From Candidatus Gastranaerophilales bacterium (GTDB taxonomy: Bacteria; Cyanobacteriota; Vampirovibrionia; Gastranaerophilales; Gastranaerophilaceae), in assembly GCA_944322725.1 (NCBI GenBank), contig CALUPU010000001.1, positions 186,001 to 250,000 on the forward strand: a stretch of 64,000 nt of DNA, given 5' to 3'. The notes beneath the pieces were generated by a model. That model was given only the letters and a program-made list of their open reading frames with translations. It was not told the DNA's origin and made no database searches. This document shows positions 1 through 8,387 of the stretch, in pieces (within the stretch, counting starts at the first letter, position 1; every line of letters begins with the position of its first letter). A program made the translations under genes and the position numbers.

Positions 1-37
1 CTATAAATAAAGTATAGATTGAATATTTTGTTTAAAT

Positions 38-111
<74 letters not shown>

Positions 112-219
112 TTTTTCTTGACAAGAAGCCGAAATTTATGAAGTATGAGAAGGGCAAATTATACGTATAGCTTGATTTTACATTAATTAAGAAAATGTTC
201 GAAAGTAGAATTTAGCTTA

Positions 220-411
220 TTATAGGCTCTTAACTATTCTCAGATAGTCTTTCATAGATTCCAAAACCGTTCCAGATATGAAATTTGTAAAAAGTTCACA
301 GTTGCCAGTTGTTTGTGCTTCTCAAATTGAACTAATGTAATCCGTTCAAACCACAGGCGGAATGATAATAACAGAAAAGCCGCTTGAAATATTGCTAAGC
401 ATAAGAAGGAC
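220..411 (-). pseudogene. Fic-domain protein, 3' remnant with two in-frame stops
   Basis: Reading the minus strand in one frame from about 411 to the stop at 220-222 gives LLMLSNISSGFSVIIIPPVV, a TGA stop (346-348), TDYISSI, a second TGA (322-324), then EAQTTGNCELFTNFISG and VLESMKDYLRIVKSL. This matches the usual end of Fic/DOC-family AMP transferases after the HPFxxGNGR loop: LLMNL, a hydrophobic stretch with IPP, a Y-I-x-x-L-E-x-A helix, then PF-x-x-F-I. The catalytic loop and everything upstream are missing, and two stops interrupt the rest, so this is a decayed 3' fragment of about 64 codons. The neighbouring dehydrogenase gene runs into its upstream edge. Confidence 0.72.
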
Positions 412-1441
412 TTTGGATAACTATTTTAAAACAGTTGTTATCTTTATTCTCAAAAAAGTTGTATGCATTGACGATGTCGTTTAGAGTATACTTTTTGCTT
501 ATTAACATGTCAGTGGAAATCTTTCCTTCTTCTATCAAATTTAAAAGCTTTTCACAATGTATAGCATCTACACCGCCTGTTTTAAATATTAAATTTTTCC
601 CATACATTTGAGGCAAAGGCAGAATCTGAGGTTCTTCATACATTGCTACTATTCCTACAATTGAATTTGGACGTGCTATTTTCCATGCAAGAGCCAGTGT
701 GTTACTTCCGCCTGCTGCTTCTATGACTCCATCTGCGCCTCTTTTATTTGTCTCATTATTTACTATATTTTCGACATTTTCCGTCTTTGAATTAATATAT
801 ATATCTGCAAGGTTATTATTTTGAACAAAATCAAGACGCCATTGATTAATATCAATTGCTATAATTTTTTTTGCACCGAGTATTCTTGCACATTGCATTG
901 CGCAGATTCCTACTGGACCGCATCCGATTACTGCAATAGTGTCCCCTGATTTGATTTCACATAATTCTGCACCAAAATATCCGCTTGAGAGTATATCTCC
1001 GACAAAAAGTGCATCTTCATAGCTGACTTTGTCGGGTATTTTAGTCAAGCCCGTATCCGCATACGGTACACGTACATAATCTGCTTGGCATCCGTCAATT
1101 TTGCATCCTATTTCCCAGCCGCCTTTTTCGCAGTTATTTATAAAACCTTGTCTGCAAAACCAGCACTCACCGCAAAAAGTTATACAATTAGCAGCTACTC
1201 TGTCATTTATTTTCAAGTTTTTAACCGCAGAACCTATTGCGACGACTTTACCCACAAACTCATGCCCTAGTGTTGTATTAGGTACAGCTGAAGGTACAGC
1301 ACCGTGAATTATGTGTAAATCACTTGTGCAGATAGATGATAATTCAACTTTTACTATTGCATCTCTTTCATCTTTAATCTTTGGAAAAGGCTTTTCTTCA
1401 AGCTTAATTTTTCCGTTATCATTCCAGATTAGTGCTTTCAT
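395..1441 (-). CDS. Zinc-dependent alcohol dehydrogenase (MDR family)
   Basis: A 348-residue medium-chain dehydrogenase that probably oxidises a secondary alcohol or polyol, or reduces the ketone, with a nicotinamide cofactor. Catalytic zinc ligands are visible as C38, H60-E61 (LGHEF) and D149 (VGDILSSG), the arrangement of bacterial secondary alcohol dehydrogenases. The structural zinc loop has C90, C93, C96 and C104. The Rossmann motif GCGPVG lies at about 173-178, and D197 at the end of the next strand favours NAD over NADP. An AAGGA ribosome site precedes the ATG. The last residues (about QSPSYA) are encoded inside the Fic remnant, so the natural C-terminus may have been replaced. The exact substrate cannot be told from sequence. 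Confidence 0.9.
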   Translation of the reverse strand: MKALIWNDNGKIKLEEKPFPKIKDERDAIVKVELSSICTSDLHIIHGAVPSAVPNTTLGHEFVGKVVAIGSAVKNLKINDRVAANCITFCGECWFCRQGFINNCEKGGWEIGCKIDGCQADYVRVPYADTGLTKIPDKVSYEDALFVGDILSSGYFGAELCEIKSGDTIAVIGCGPVGICAMQCARILGAKKIIAIDINQWRLDFVQNNNLADIYINSKTENVENIVNNETNKRGADGVIEAAGGSNTLALAWKIARPNSIVGIVAMYEEPQILPLPQMYGKNLIFKTGGVDAIHCEKLLNLIEEGKISTDMLISKKYTLNDIVNAYNFFENKDNNCFKIVIQSPSYA

Positions 1442-1517
1442 AAATCTTCCTTATCGGTTTATTTTTGCATTTTATCGCAATCATGTTTTGTTAACTAAAA
1501 AAGTAATTTTAAATTTA

Positions 1518-2219
1518 TTATTTATATATATGACTTTTTATGATGTTTTGTTTAACATCAAGATATTTGATTTCTCTTTGTTGAGCAAGTTCCATATATA
1601 TCTGTTTTGCTTTTTCTACAAGTTTAAGACTGTCTTGCGGATGTTTACGCATAAGCAAATCAGCGAGATTTGTATATGCGTATGCAAGTTGTATTTTTAT
1701 ACTGTTTTTGGTTGCAGGTGTTTTAGTCAGTGTATCAAAATTTGATGCGTAATGTTCGTAATTCTTAATTACTTCTTTCGAGTATTTTATTTTATCTTTT
1801 AAAACACCATACAGTTTTTTCTTGTCGCCGCAATCCTTGTATAAAAATTCTAAATCAGTCAGGCGTGCTAGCACATGTAATTTGTCGTCCATAGTTCTAC
1901 TTATCTCTAAAGATTTATTCAGTGCTCCTTCTGCAAGATGAATATTGCCGCTTCTGGCATAAATTTTTCCGAGTTCACCGAGTAAAATATTAGATAATTT
2001 GATGTTATTATGTGCCATCAGGTACTTATAAAGTCGTTCTGTTCCATCACAGAACAGCAGGTGAATGCCATTTTGCTTACAAACGTTATTTAGACGTATG
2101 AATTCACTTTTTACATTTGTGAGTTCATACTCATTATTGATGCAGGAACGTACAAAAGACTTTAATCTGTTTCTTGCTACTGCCTGTTGCAGCATATTTA
2201 TTTTAAGAGATATGTTCAT
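1518..2219 (-). CDS. TPR-repeat hypothetical protein
   Basis: A 233-residue soluble, mostly helical protein. Residues around 80-125 (LLGELGKIYARSGNIHLAEG, then KSLEISRTMDD) and 175-215 (AYAYTNLADLL, then DSLKLVEKAKQIYMEL) have the spacing and small/large residue pattern of tetratricopeptide repeats, which usually bind other proteins. No catalytic motif or signal peptide is visible. No good ribosome site precedes the first ATG; a second ATG eight codons in (MLQQAV) is possible. It is likely transcribed alone, leftward. The binding partner is unknown. Confidence 0.65.
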   Translation of the reverse strand: MNISLKINMLQQAVARNRLKSFVRSCINNEYELTNVKSEFIRLNNVCKQNGIHLLFCDGTERLYKYLMAHNNIKLSNILLGELGKIYARSGNIHLAEGALNKSLEISRTMDDKLHVLARLTDLEFLYKDCGDKKKLYGVLKDKIKYSKEVIKNYEHYASNFDTLTKTPATKNSIKIQLAYAYTNLADLLMRKHPQDSLKLVEKAKQIYMELAQQREIKYLDVKQNIIKSHIYK

Positions 2220-2299
2220 AATTATTTCAATGCAGTAAAACTAAAAAATTGCCTGAATAAGACAGAATTTTAAATAATTTTAACATAAAATTTAAGAAA

Positions 2300-2339
2300 A
2301 TACCGCTTACGAGTTTAGGGAGGTTCGTTATAGCGGTAT
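2300..2339 (-). terminator. Intrinsic terminator of the TolC-like gene
   Basis: An 8-bp perfect stem, ATACCGCT against AGCGGTAT, with a 24-base loop that can pair further (TACG/CGTTA). It is followed on the minus strand by TTTTC and an AT-rich run. It lies 41 bases past the stop of the TolC-like gene and ends that leftward transcript. Confidence 0.6.
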
Positions 2340-2380
2340 AATAGTTCTTATATAAGAAGTGTGGTTATTTAGAGTGTAAA

Positions 2381-3778
2381 CTACAGTTTTGCTCCGACTG
2401 CTTTGTACAGACCTATATAATCAATGTTGCAGTCGACTTTGTTGGAAACAACCTGTTTGTTCAAAGAAAGGAGATTTTCTTTTCTTTGGAGTAAATCAAG
2501 ATATGAAATCAAGCCTTCTTCATACTTAACAGTGCTGTAATCAAAATCTTTTTGTTCAAGTTTGTATACCTTAAGATTAGTTTTGTATTTTGAATCATCC
2601 TGTTTTAAAGAAACAAGAGAATCATTTACCTCCTGGATTGCTTTAAGATTGGTATTATAATAGTTGTGAAGAATCTGTTCGTACTGATTTTTCTTAAGTC
2701 TCAGGTTTGCAACCTTTCTCCCTCCAGCAAATAAATCAGCCATCAAACCTGCACTAAGTATTCCTAAGCTGTTACTCCAGTTAAAAACATTGCCGAATGA
2801 TGATGAACTAAAAGCAAGAAGTCCTATGAGATTAATTTTAGGAAGAAATTCTTTTTTAGCTATTCTGACATCAATACCTGCTTTTTCTACAGATTTTTCT
2901 GCTGCAAGATAATCAGGACGCTGGTCAATAATTTCTGAAGGAATAGATTCAGGTATTTTTACAAGGTAAGTATCTTCGTATTTTTTCCTTTTTAGCTGCT
3001 GTGCATTAGCCGGACTTTCTCCTATCAATACAGCAAGGCTGTTTAAAAGCGTTGCTCTCGATTTTTCGAGATCTTTTAAATCAGCGGTTGCTGCAACATA
3101 AGCCTTATTTGCGCGTACAACATCTGCGGTTGATGTTAGACCAGCTTTGTTTCTTTCTGACATAAGTTCATATATTTGTTTTCTTGATGCAATTATTTCC
3201 TTTTGCAGTTCTATTAATTTATCAGCACGTACAATGTTGAAATAAGTGGCACCGACTGCTGATACTACGGTAATATATGAAGAACGTTCTTCTATTTTTG
3301 ATTTTTCCCAGTCTTTTTTTGCAGATTTTGTTTTATCTCTGTTTTTTAAGAAAATATCTGCTTCATAGCTGACAAGAAGTGGAAATGCCCATGTTCCGCT
3401 TGTATTTGTTACTCCCGGCAGTTTTGTACCGGTGGGGGCAAACCCGCCGCTTACCGTAGGAAGTTCACTCGCAAGCTGCAGCTTGGTCATCTGCCTGTAC
3501 TGCTCTACACGAAGTGTGGCAATTTTTAAATCATAGTTATTCTCAACCGCTTTTATTATATATTCATTAAGATATTCGTCATTAAAAGACTTCCACCAGT
3601 CCGAATTAATATAATCAAATCTGTATTCAGAAACCTGAGATTTTATGAGTTTTGTCTTTTTAGATTTTTTGTCTGTGTTTTCAATTGTTTTGGATTTTGC
3701 AATGCATGCCACAGGCATAAGATTCATTGCAAAAATACTTGCTGTTATTATTGTTGCCGCTAATTTTTGGTATTTCAT
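2381..3778 (-). CDS. TolC/NodT-type outer-membrane efflux channel
   Basis: A 465-residue outer membrane factor, the channel of a tripartite exporter that carries drugs, metals or proteins across the outer membrane. The N-terminus (MKYQKLAATIITASIFAMNL, then MPVACIA) is a signal peptide, possibly with a lipobox-like Cys. Two repeats of the OEP domain follow, each mainly long coiled-coil helices: about 80-270 (NNYDLKIATLRVEQYRQM) and 280-465 (RPDYLAAEKSVEKAGIDVRI and YEEGLISYLDLLQRKENLL). Length and C-terminal IGLYKAVGA fit the NodT subfamily. The AGGAGA ribosome site is well placed. No inner-membrane pump or adaptor gene is adjacent, so it may serve pumps encoded elsewhere. A double palindrome just upstream suggests repressor control. 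Confidence 0.9.
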   Translation of the reverse strand: MKYQKLAATIITASIFAMNLMPVACIAKSKTIENTDKKSKKTKLIKSQVSEYRFDYINSDWWKSFNDEYLNEYIIKAVENNYDLKIATLRVEQYRQMTKLQLASELPTVSGGFAPTGTKLPGVTNTSGTWAFPLLVSYEADIFLKNRDKTKSAKKDWEKSKIEERSSYITVVSAVGATYFNIVRADKLIELQKEIIASRKQIYELMSERNKAGLTSTADVVRANKAYVAATADLKDLEKSRATLLNSLAVLIGESPANAQQLKRKKYEDTYLVKIPESIPSEIIDQRPDYLAAEKSVEKAGIDVRIAKKEFLPKINLIGLLAFSSSSFGNVFNWSNSLGILSAGLMADLFAGGRKVANLRLKKNQYEQILHNYYNTNLKAIQEVNDSLVSLKQDDSKYKTNLKVYKLEQKDFDYSTVKYEEGLISYLDLLQRKENLLSLNKQVVSNKVDCNIDYIGLYKAVGAKL

Positions 3779-3798
3779 GTTCTCTCCTGAGTATTATT

Positions 3799-3831
3799 GT
3801 TATCATAATAACATAATGTTATCATAATAAC
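3799..3831 (-). promoter_or_regulatory. Tandem palindromic operator upstream of the TolC-like gene
   Basis: Two identical 14-bp palindromes, GTTATCATAATAAC, at 3799-3812 and 3818-3831, start 19 bp apart, close to two helical turns. They sit about 20-50 bp upstream of the TolC-like start codon, over the likely promoter, whose minus-strand sequence is AT-rich with TATGAT-like hexamers. Paired palindromes of this size are typical of MarR/TetR-type repressor sites. No such regulator is encoded next to it. Confidence 0.6.
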
Positions 3832-3932
3832 AATTTTTTTCTTTGTCCATATATTAAAAATTGTATTTTTCTTTTAGCGCAATAGCAAATTTTTTATTCA
3901 TCATGTTTTATAATAAATGAAGGCATGAAGTT

Positions 3933-4760
3933 ATGAATACAATTAGTGTAAATAATTATTCACAATTACCATATACAAATTCTTATTCTCCGTACTGGCA
4001 GGGCGGAGTCGAATACCCTTATTACAATCAAAACAGAGAAGAAAGGGTAGAAAATCCTGCAAAAACACTGGGTCTGGCAGCATTATTGCAGGCTGTTGCT
4101 GTAGGTCTGCAAAAAGGTTCTGAATTTTTTGCAAAGAAACTTGAGGCAGGAAAAGAATTTACATCTGCTGAAAATGTAAATAAAATTGCAGACTCAATGA
4201 TAAAAAGTAATAAACTGGATGTTACGGTTGATTTTATTGACCACGCTAACAAATACAGATATTCTGCCAATCCTGCTTTGTATAATGAAATTGAGACTGT
4301 AGCTAACGGAAAAAATGCTTTTTATCTGGATGAGGCAAAATTGGCTGTCGCACCTAAAACTAAACCTTCATTGATACTTCATGAATTAGGTCATGCTTCA
4401 AACTCAAAGAATTTTATATTGAAAATGCTTCAGAAGTCCAGAAGATATGCTATGGCTGCTCCGATGGTACTTCTTATTGCATCAAAACTGCTGGGTAAAC
4501 GTGAAGACGGTCAGAAGAATTTTATTGAAAGAAATGCTTTTGGTCTTGGATTTGCTGCATTTTTGCCGACAATAATTGAAGAAGGTACTGCATCTTTAAA
4601 AGGTATAAATGCAATTAAAAAGGTTCCGCAAGGTGTATTAAAAGGTGCTTTGAATAAAAATGTACTTAAACGGAATTACCTGCTTGCACTTGCAACATAT
4701 GTAATTGCAGGACTGGGGCTAGGTGTTGCTTCAAAACAAACAATAATAGAAAATTCGTAA
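3933..4760 (+). CDS. Membrane protein with HELGH metallopeptidase motif
   Basis: A 275-residue protein not assignable to a named family. After a Tyr/Asn/Pro-rich N-terminus (residues 1-40), residues 46-60 form a hydrophobic helix. The motif LILHELGHASNSKN at 147-160 contains HExxH (H150, E151, H154), the zinc-binding signature of gluzincin proteases. A candidate third ligand is E216 or E217 (IIEEGTAS), 62-63 residues on. Hydrophobic segments near 173-187, 203-215 and 250-266 suggest it sits in the membrane, with the motif flanked by helices as in M48-type proteases. The sequence similarity is limited to the motif, so protease activity is an inference. It is transcribed rightward, apparently alone. 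Confidence 0.7.
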   Translation: MNTISVNNYSQLPYTNSYSPYWQGGVEYPYYNQNREERVENPAKTLGLAALLQAVAVGLQKGSEFFAKKLEAGKEFTSAENVNKIADSMIKSNKLDVTVDFIDHANKYRYSANPALYNEIETVANGKNAFYLDEAKLAVAPKTKPSLILHELGHASNSKNFILKMLQKSRRYAMAAPMVLLIASKLLGKREDGQKNFIERNAFGLGFAAFLPTIIEEGTASLKGINAIKKVPQGVLKGALNKNVLKRNYLLALATYVIAGLGLGVASKQTIIENS

Positions 4761-4834
4761 TTTAATATATCTTTGCAATCAATTTCCCTTATCCTGAATT
4801 TAATATAAAATATAATCAGGGATGAGGAGATTAC

Positions 4835-5317
4835 ATGAAGATAAAATATTTACCGGTTATTAGTTTTGTTCTGTTGCAATCAGTGTTATTCTGTGCAGCA
4901 AATGCTGCTGTCAGCTATACTCAGAGTTATCAGGGGATTGGCTCCGGCGTTAATACTATACAAAAAAGCGGTGTCCGTATGGGACAGTACAATGTTAAAT
5001 CTAATATTTCGGTTATTGAATATGACACATACGGCTCTGAGACAGGGTACTATATTGATGATGCCTTTGGCATGACAACAAAATACGATAAAAATGGTAA
5101 TGTTCTATCCAAATACAAAACTAATCAAATAGGAAAAACTATAGTGTATGATAAATACGGGCATGCTGCAGGATACTTTAAAGCTGTATCAAGAACAAGA
5201 ACCATGTTTTATGATAAAGACGGCACTCCTTTGGGATATTTTGAGCCTGATTCAAATGGTCTCGTCAAAAAGTATGATATGGACGGAAACCATTTGAATA
5301 CTTATAAAAAGCCCTAA
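4835..5317 (+). CDS. Exported YD-repeat protein
   Basis: A 160-residue protein with a clear signal peptide (MKIKYLPVISFVLLQSVLFC, cleavage near AANA-AV at about 25). The rest is built from about five degenerate units of roughly 20-25 residues with the pattern YDxxGxxxGY: YDTYGSETGYY, YDKNGNVLSKY, YDKYGHAAGYF, YDKDGTPLGYF and YDMDGNHLNTY. This resembles the YD repeats of RHS-type beta shells, though too few for a closed shell. A GAGGAGA ribosome site precedes the ATG. The stop codon overlaps the convergent gene on the other strand by four bases. The role is unknown; envelope or surface location is inferred. Confidence 0.7.
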   Translation: MKIKYLPVISFVLLQSVLFCAANAAVSYTQSYQGIGSGVNTIQKSGVRMGQYNVKSNISVIEYDTYGSETGYYIDDAFGMTTKYDKNGNVLSKYKTNQIGKTIVYDKYGHAAGYFKAVSRTRTMFYDKDGTPLGYFEPDSNGLVKKYDMDGNHLNTYKKP

Positions 5318-5640
5318 ATTTTGCTTATTCCCATACTGAATAAGGAAAGTACTATTGAGCCGAGCAGTGCACTTAAGAACCCATCTACTTCAAGACCCGG
5401 TGTGAGCCATCCTGCAAGCATCAATAAAAGCGCATTTATTACAAAGCTGAATAATCCTATTGTCAAAAAGTTTAAAGGCAGTGAAATAAACTCTATAACC
5501 GGTTTAATAAATGTATTAATCAGTGCAATAATTATGCAGGCAAGCATTGCACTTAAAAAACTGCTAACCTCAATGCCGGGTATAAGCCATGCAGTAAAAA
5601 TCAGTGCAAGAGCAAAGCATATCCATCTTACAAGAATCAT
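5314..5640 (-). CDS. Phage-holin-4-like membrane protein (YvlD type)
   Basis: A 108-residue, very hydrophobic protein of the YvlD/DUF360 family (often labelled phage holin family 4, though widespread in non-phage contexts). It has four predicted membrane segments and an internal duplication: AWLIPGIEVSSFLSAML (about 18-34) repeats as GWLTPGLEVDGFLSALL (about 77-93). The motif NTFIKPVI in the middle is typical of the family. It is last in the leftward series after the 10TM permease. There is no lysin or phage gene nearby, so a lysis role is unlikely; the family function is unknown. Confidence 0.8.
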   Translation of the reverse strand: MILVRWICFALALIFTAWLIPGIEVSSFLSAMLACIIIALINTFIKPVIEFISLPLNFLTIGLFSFVINALLLMLAGWLTPGLEVDGFLSALLGSIVLSLFSMGISKI

Positions 5641-5703
5641 AAAAATACCTCCTATTTACATATCTGCTTTATTCTATTATGGAAAAACATAAAAGAGTAA
5701 GGT

Positions 5704-6666
5704 CTAATTGTACACAGCCTGTATTATTATTCCGCAGAACATACTTACAAATAAAAGTATAAGTAGGATTTTTAATGTATCTTTAAGAGAATCATTCTTT
5801 TTAAATAAAACCAGTATACCGAGACCTGCACTGGATGACAGTCCGGCTATAACAGAGCCGAAGCCTATTGCTCCTTTCAAATACATTAGGGTAATTGCAA
5901 TTGAAACAGCACAGTTGGGTATCAAGCCGACTATGGCAGTGATTACAGGCTGAAATACGGAATTGTGCAGAAAATACTTCTGGAGATTTTCTTCTCCGCC
6001 TATTTTAAAAATAAAATAGTTCAGCCCGATTGTTATCAAAAGAATAAATATAAATACGTTAAAAGTATGCTTCACAGGATGATAAATCAGGTCTCTTTTT
6101 CTTGGTTTATTTATGTGGTGTTTACAGCAGCCCTGTTCATCATCTGCATCATCTGTTATTTCATTGTTTCTGCGGGATTTTGTCTGATCAAGTACAAAAT
6201 CTATAAGATATCCGGCAATAATAGCAATAGCTATTTTGGTAAGCAAAATAGGTACTACAAGGTGTATTTTGCTCGGTTCTGACATTATAACCGGTATTGC
6301 TTCATCAGATGTGGAAAGATATACGGCAAGAAGCGTGCCTTTTGTAATAAGCCGTTTTGTATAAAGTGTGCTGGCAATAACTGAAAATCCGCATTGCGGA
6401 AAAGATGCAGCAAGACTTCCCGCTAACGGCCCTGCTTTGCTTGAATACTTTGCCAGTTGAGACATTTTGTTTGAATAAAAATACTCTATAACTTCAATGA
6501 CAACGAATATAAAAAATAGAAACGGCAGCATATGAAAACTGTCTTTTAATGCGTCAATAAGCCACTCTGCAAACGGAAGTCTTTCTAAAAGCGAATCAGC
6601 AGGTGCAAACATATATTCGTTTATTTTATTTATAAAAGCTACTATGTTTAAAAGTAATTCGTGCAT
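5704..6666 (-). CDS. ArsP_2-type 10TM putative metal exporter
   Basis: A 320-residue polytopic membrane protein of the putative 10TM heavy-metal exporter family (PF11449-like), members of which are annotated as manganese or arsenic permeases. It is an inverted duplication: FPQCGFSVIAST in the first half (about 89-100) matches IPNCAVSIAITL in the second (about 252-263), each with a Cys inside a membrane helix. The central cytoplasmic loop (about 165-200) is acidic and ends in CCKHH, a plausible metal-binding site. It begins 12 bases after rfbA, so it may be cotranscribed with the rhamnose genes. The substrate is uncertain. Confidence 0.8.
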   Translation of the reverse strand: MHELLLNIVAFINKINEYMFAPADSLLERLPFAEWLIDALKDSFHMLPFLFFIFVVIEVIEYFYSNKMSQLAKYSSKAGPLAGSLAASFPQCGFSVIASTLYTKRLITKGTLLAVYLSTSDEAIPVIMSEPSKIHLVVPILLTKIAIAIIAGYLIDFVLDQTKSRRNNEITDDADDEQGCCKHHINKPRKRDLIYHPVKHTFNVFIFILLITIGLNYFIFKIGGEENLQKYFLHNSVFQPVITAIVGLIPNCAVSIAITLMYLKGAIGFGSVIAGLSSSAGLGILVLFKKNDSLKDTLKILLILLFVSMFCGIIIQAVYN

Positions 6667-6678
6667 ATTGAGTAAAAA

Positions 6679-7551
6679 TTAAGAAATTATTCTTTTTATA
6701 TAGTTAAAGTATTCGTTATTTTTGTACTGTTCAGCCTGTTTTTGGAGTTGTTCTCTTGTCACATAACCCATTCTGTATGCAACTTCTTCAAGGCAGGCTA
6801 TTTTAATGCCCTGATTTTCTTCAATTGTTTGAACGTACTGGCTTGCCTGTAAAAGAGAGTGGTGTGTTCCTGTATCAAGCCATGCAAAACCTCTTCCTAG
6901 AAGTTCTACACTTAATGTATTGTTCTCTAGATAAATTCTGTTTAAATCTGTAATTTCAAGTTCTCCTCTGGCTGAGGGCTTGAGATTTTTTGCATATTCA
7001 ACTACTTTATTATCGTAAAAGTACAAACCTGTTACTGCATAGTTAGACTTTGGTTTTAACGGCTTTTCTTCAATAGTCTGTGCTTTGCCGTTTTCATCAA
7101 ATGACACAACACCAAATCTTTCGGGGTCTTTTACCTGATAACCGAAAACAGTAGCTCCTCCGTCTTTTTCTGCTCTTTGAACAGCTTTTTTTAATGTTCC
7201 AGAAAAACCGGGACCGTAGAATATGTTATCTCCGAGAATTAATGCTGCACAATCCTCCCCGATAAATTCCTCGCCGAGAATAAAAGCCTGTGCCAGTCCG
7301 TCCGGTGAAGGCTGTTCTTTATAACTGAATCTGACTCCGAACTGAGAACCATCGCCCAGTAACTTTTTAAAGTTAGGCAAATCCTGCGGTGTAGAAATAA
7401 TAAGAATATCGTTAATACCTGCAAGCATAAGTACTGATATAGGATGGTAAATCATTGGTTTGTCATAAATTGGCAGCAGCTGTTTTGATACAACCATTGT
7501 ACTGGGATAGAGCCTTGTACCGGCTCCGCCTGCAAGAACTATACCTTTCAT
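6679..7551 (-). CDS. rfbA: Glucose-1-phosphate thymidylyltransferase
   Basis: RmlA, 290 residues, the normal length. It joins dTTP and glucose-1-phosphate to dTDP-glucose, the first step of dTDP-L-rhamnose synthesis. The nucleotide-binding loop [11 protein letters not shown] is at 6-16, followed by the Lys-containing [16 protein letters not shown] at about 22-37. LGDNIFYG near 108 and ITDLNRIYL near 200 are also standard. The start codon overlaps the rfbD stop by four bases (ATGA), indicating translational coupling. It is the last of the four rhamnose genes. Confidence 0.97.
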   Translation of the reverse strand: MKGIVLAGGAGTRLYPSTMVVSKQLLPIYDKPMIYHPISVLMLAGINDILIISTPQDLPNFKKLLGDGSQFGVRFSYKEQPSPDGLAQAFILGEEFIGEDCAALILGDNIFYGPGFSGTLKKAVQRAEKDGGATVFGYQVKDPERFGVVSFDENGKAQTIEEKPLKPKSNYAVTGLYFYDNKVVEYAKNLKPSARGELEITDLNRIYLENNTLSVELLGRGFAWLDTGTHHSLLQASQYVQTIEENQGIKIACLEEVAYRMGYVTREQLQKQAEQYKNNEYFNYIKRIIS

Positions 7552-8387
7552 TCAACCCTCAATTCTATGTAATCATTAAGTGCACTTTTCCAATCTCTCA
7601 ACAAGCCTGCATTCTCCATTATACTGTATGCCGGTCTTTTTGCCTGTCTGGGAAACTCCTCTGTTGTACAAGGTAAAAGATTTACCTTTATATCAGCAAG
7701 ATTGAATATTTCTCTTGCAAAGCCATACCACGTAGTGCTTCCGCCTCCACAGGCATGGTATATGCCATAGGGCGCATGTTCTTCAATTAAGCTTATGATT
7801 GCTTCCGACAAATCCACAGTCCATGTAGGGCAGCCTATCTGGTCATCAACTACTTTTATCTCAGGTTTGTCTGCCAGAGACAGCATTGTCTCCACGAAAT
7901 TCTTGCCGTGATGCCCATACAGCCAGCTAGTTCTTGCTATATAATATTTTTCACAGTATTTTTGTACGGCTGTTTCGCCCTGTAATTTTGTAAGTCCGTA
8001 GTTGTTAACAGGATTTGTCTTGCTGTCAGGCTTGTAAGGTGCCTGTGCCGTACCGTCAAATACATAATCAGTTGATATATAAATCATAACCGCATCACAA
8101 GCATTACACGCTTTTGCAATGTTTTGTGCGCCTATATAATTTATCAACTCTGCTGTTTTTAAATCTTCTTCTGCCTTATCAACATTTGTATATGCTGCAC
8201 AGTGAATTACATAATCAGGTTTTACATCGGAAATTACTCGCATAGCCTGTAATTCATCAGTAATGTCAAGGTTATCAATATCTGTCTCAACAACTTCATA
8301 GCCGCAATCCTCCAGCATTGGACACAAATCCTGCCCGAGCATTCCGTTTGCACCTGTTACAAGTATTTTCCCCAGACTGTCACACAT
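7548..8387 (-). CDS. rfbD: dTDP-4-dehydrorhamnose reductase
   Basis: RmlD, which reduces dTDP-4-keto-L-rhamnose with NAD(P)H in the last step of the pathway. The Rossmann motif TGANGMLG is at 11-18 and the catalytic pair Y130/K134 lies in YGLTKLQGE. The frame is open for 14 more codons upstream, but the ATG at 8387 forms TAATG with the rfbB stop and gives the usual 279-residue length, so that start is preferred. It sits between rfbB and rfbA with overlaps on both sides, consistent with one operon. Confidence 0.95.
   Translation of the reverse strand: MCDSLGKILVTGANGMLGQDLCPMLEDCGYEVVETDIDNLDITDELQAMRVISDVKPDYVIHCAAYTNVDKAEEDLKTAELINYIGAQNIAKACNACDAVMIYISTDYVFDGTAQAPYKPDSKTNPVNNYGLTKLQGETAVQKYCEKYYIARTSWLYGHHGKNFVETMLSLADKPEIKVVDDQIGCPTWTVDLSEAIISLIEEHAPYGIYHACGGGSTTWYGFAREIFNLADIKVNLLPCTTEEFPRQAKRPAYSIMENAGLLRDWKSALNDYIELRVE

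Noticed and set aside
1311-1745. 144-codon rightward frame across the start of the alcohol dehydrogenase gene
   Set aside because: It lies opposite real genes, has no ribosome site, and is a hydrophobic shadow frame.
5314-5640. Phage holin and prophage remnant
   Set aside because: The protein belongs to a widespread chromosomal membrane family; no phage genes surround it.
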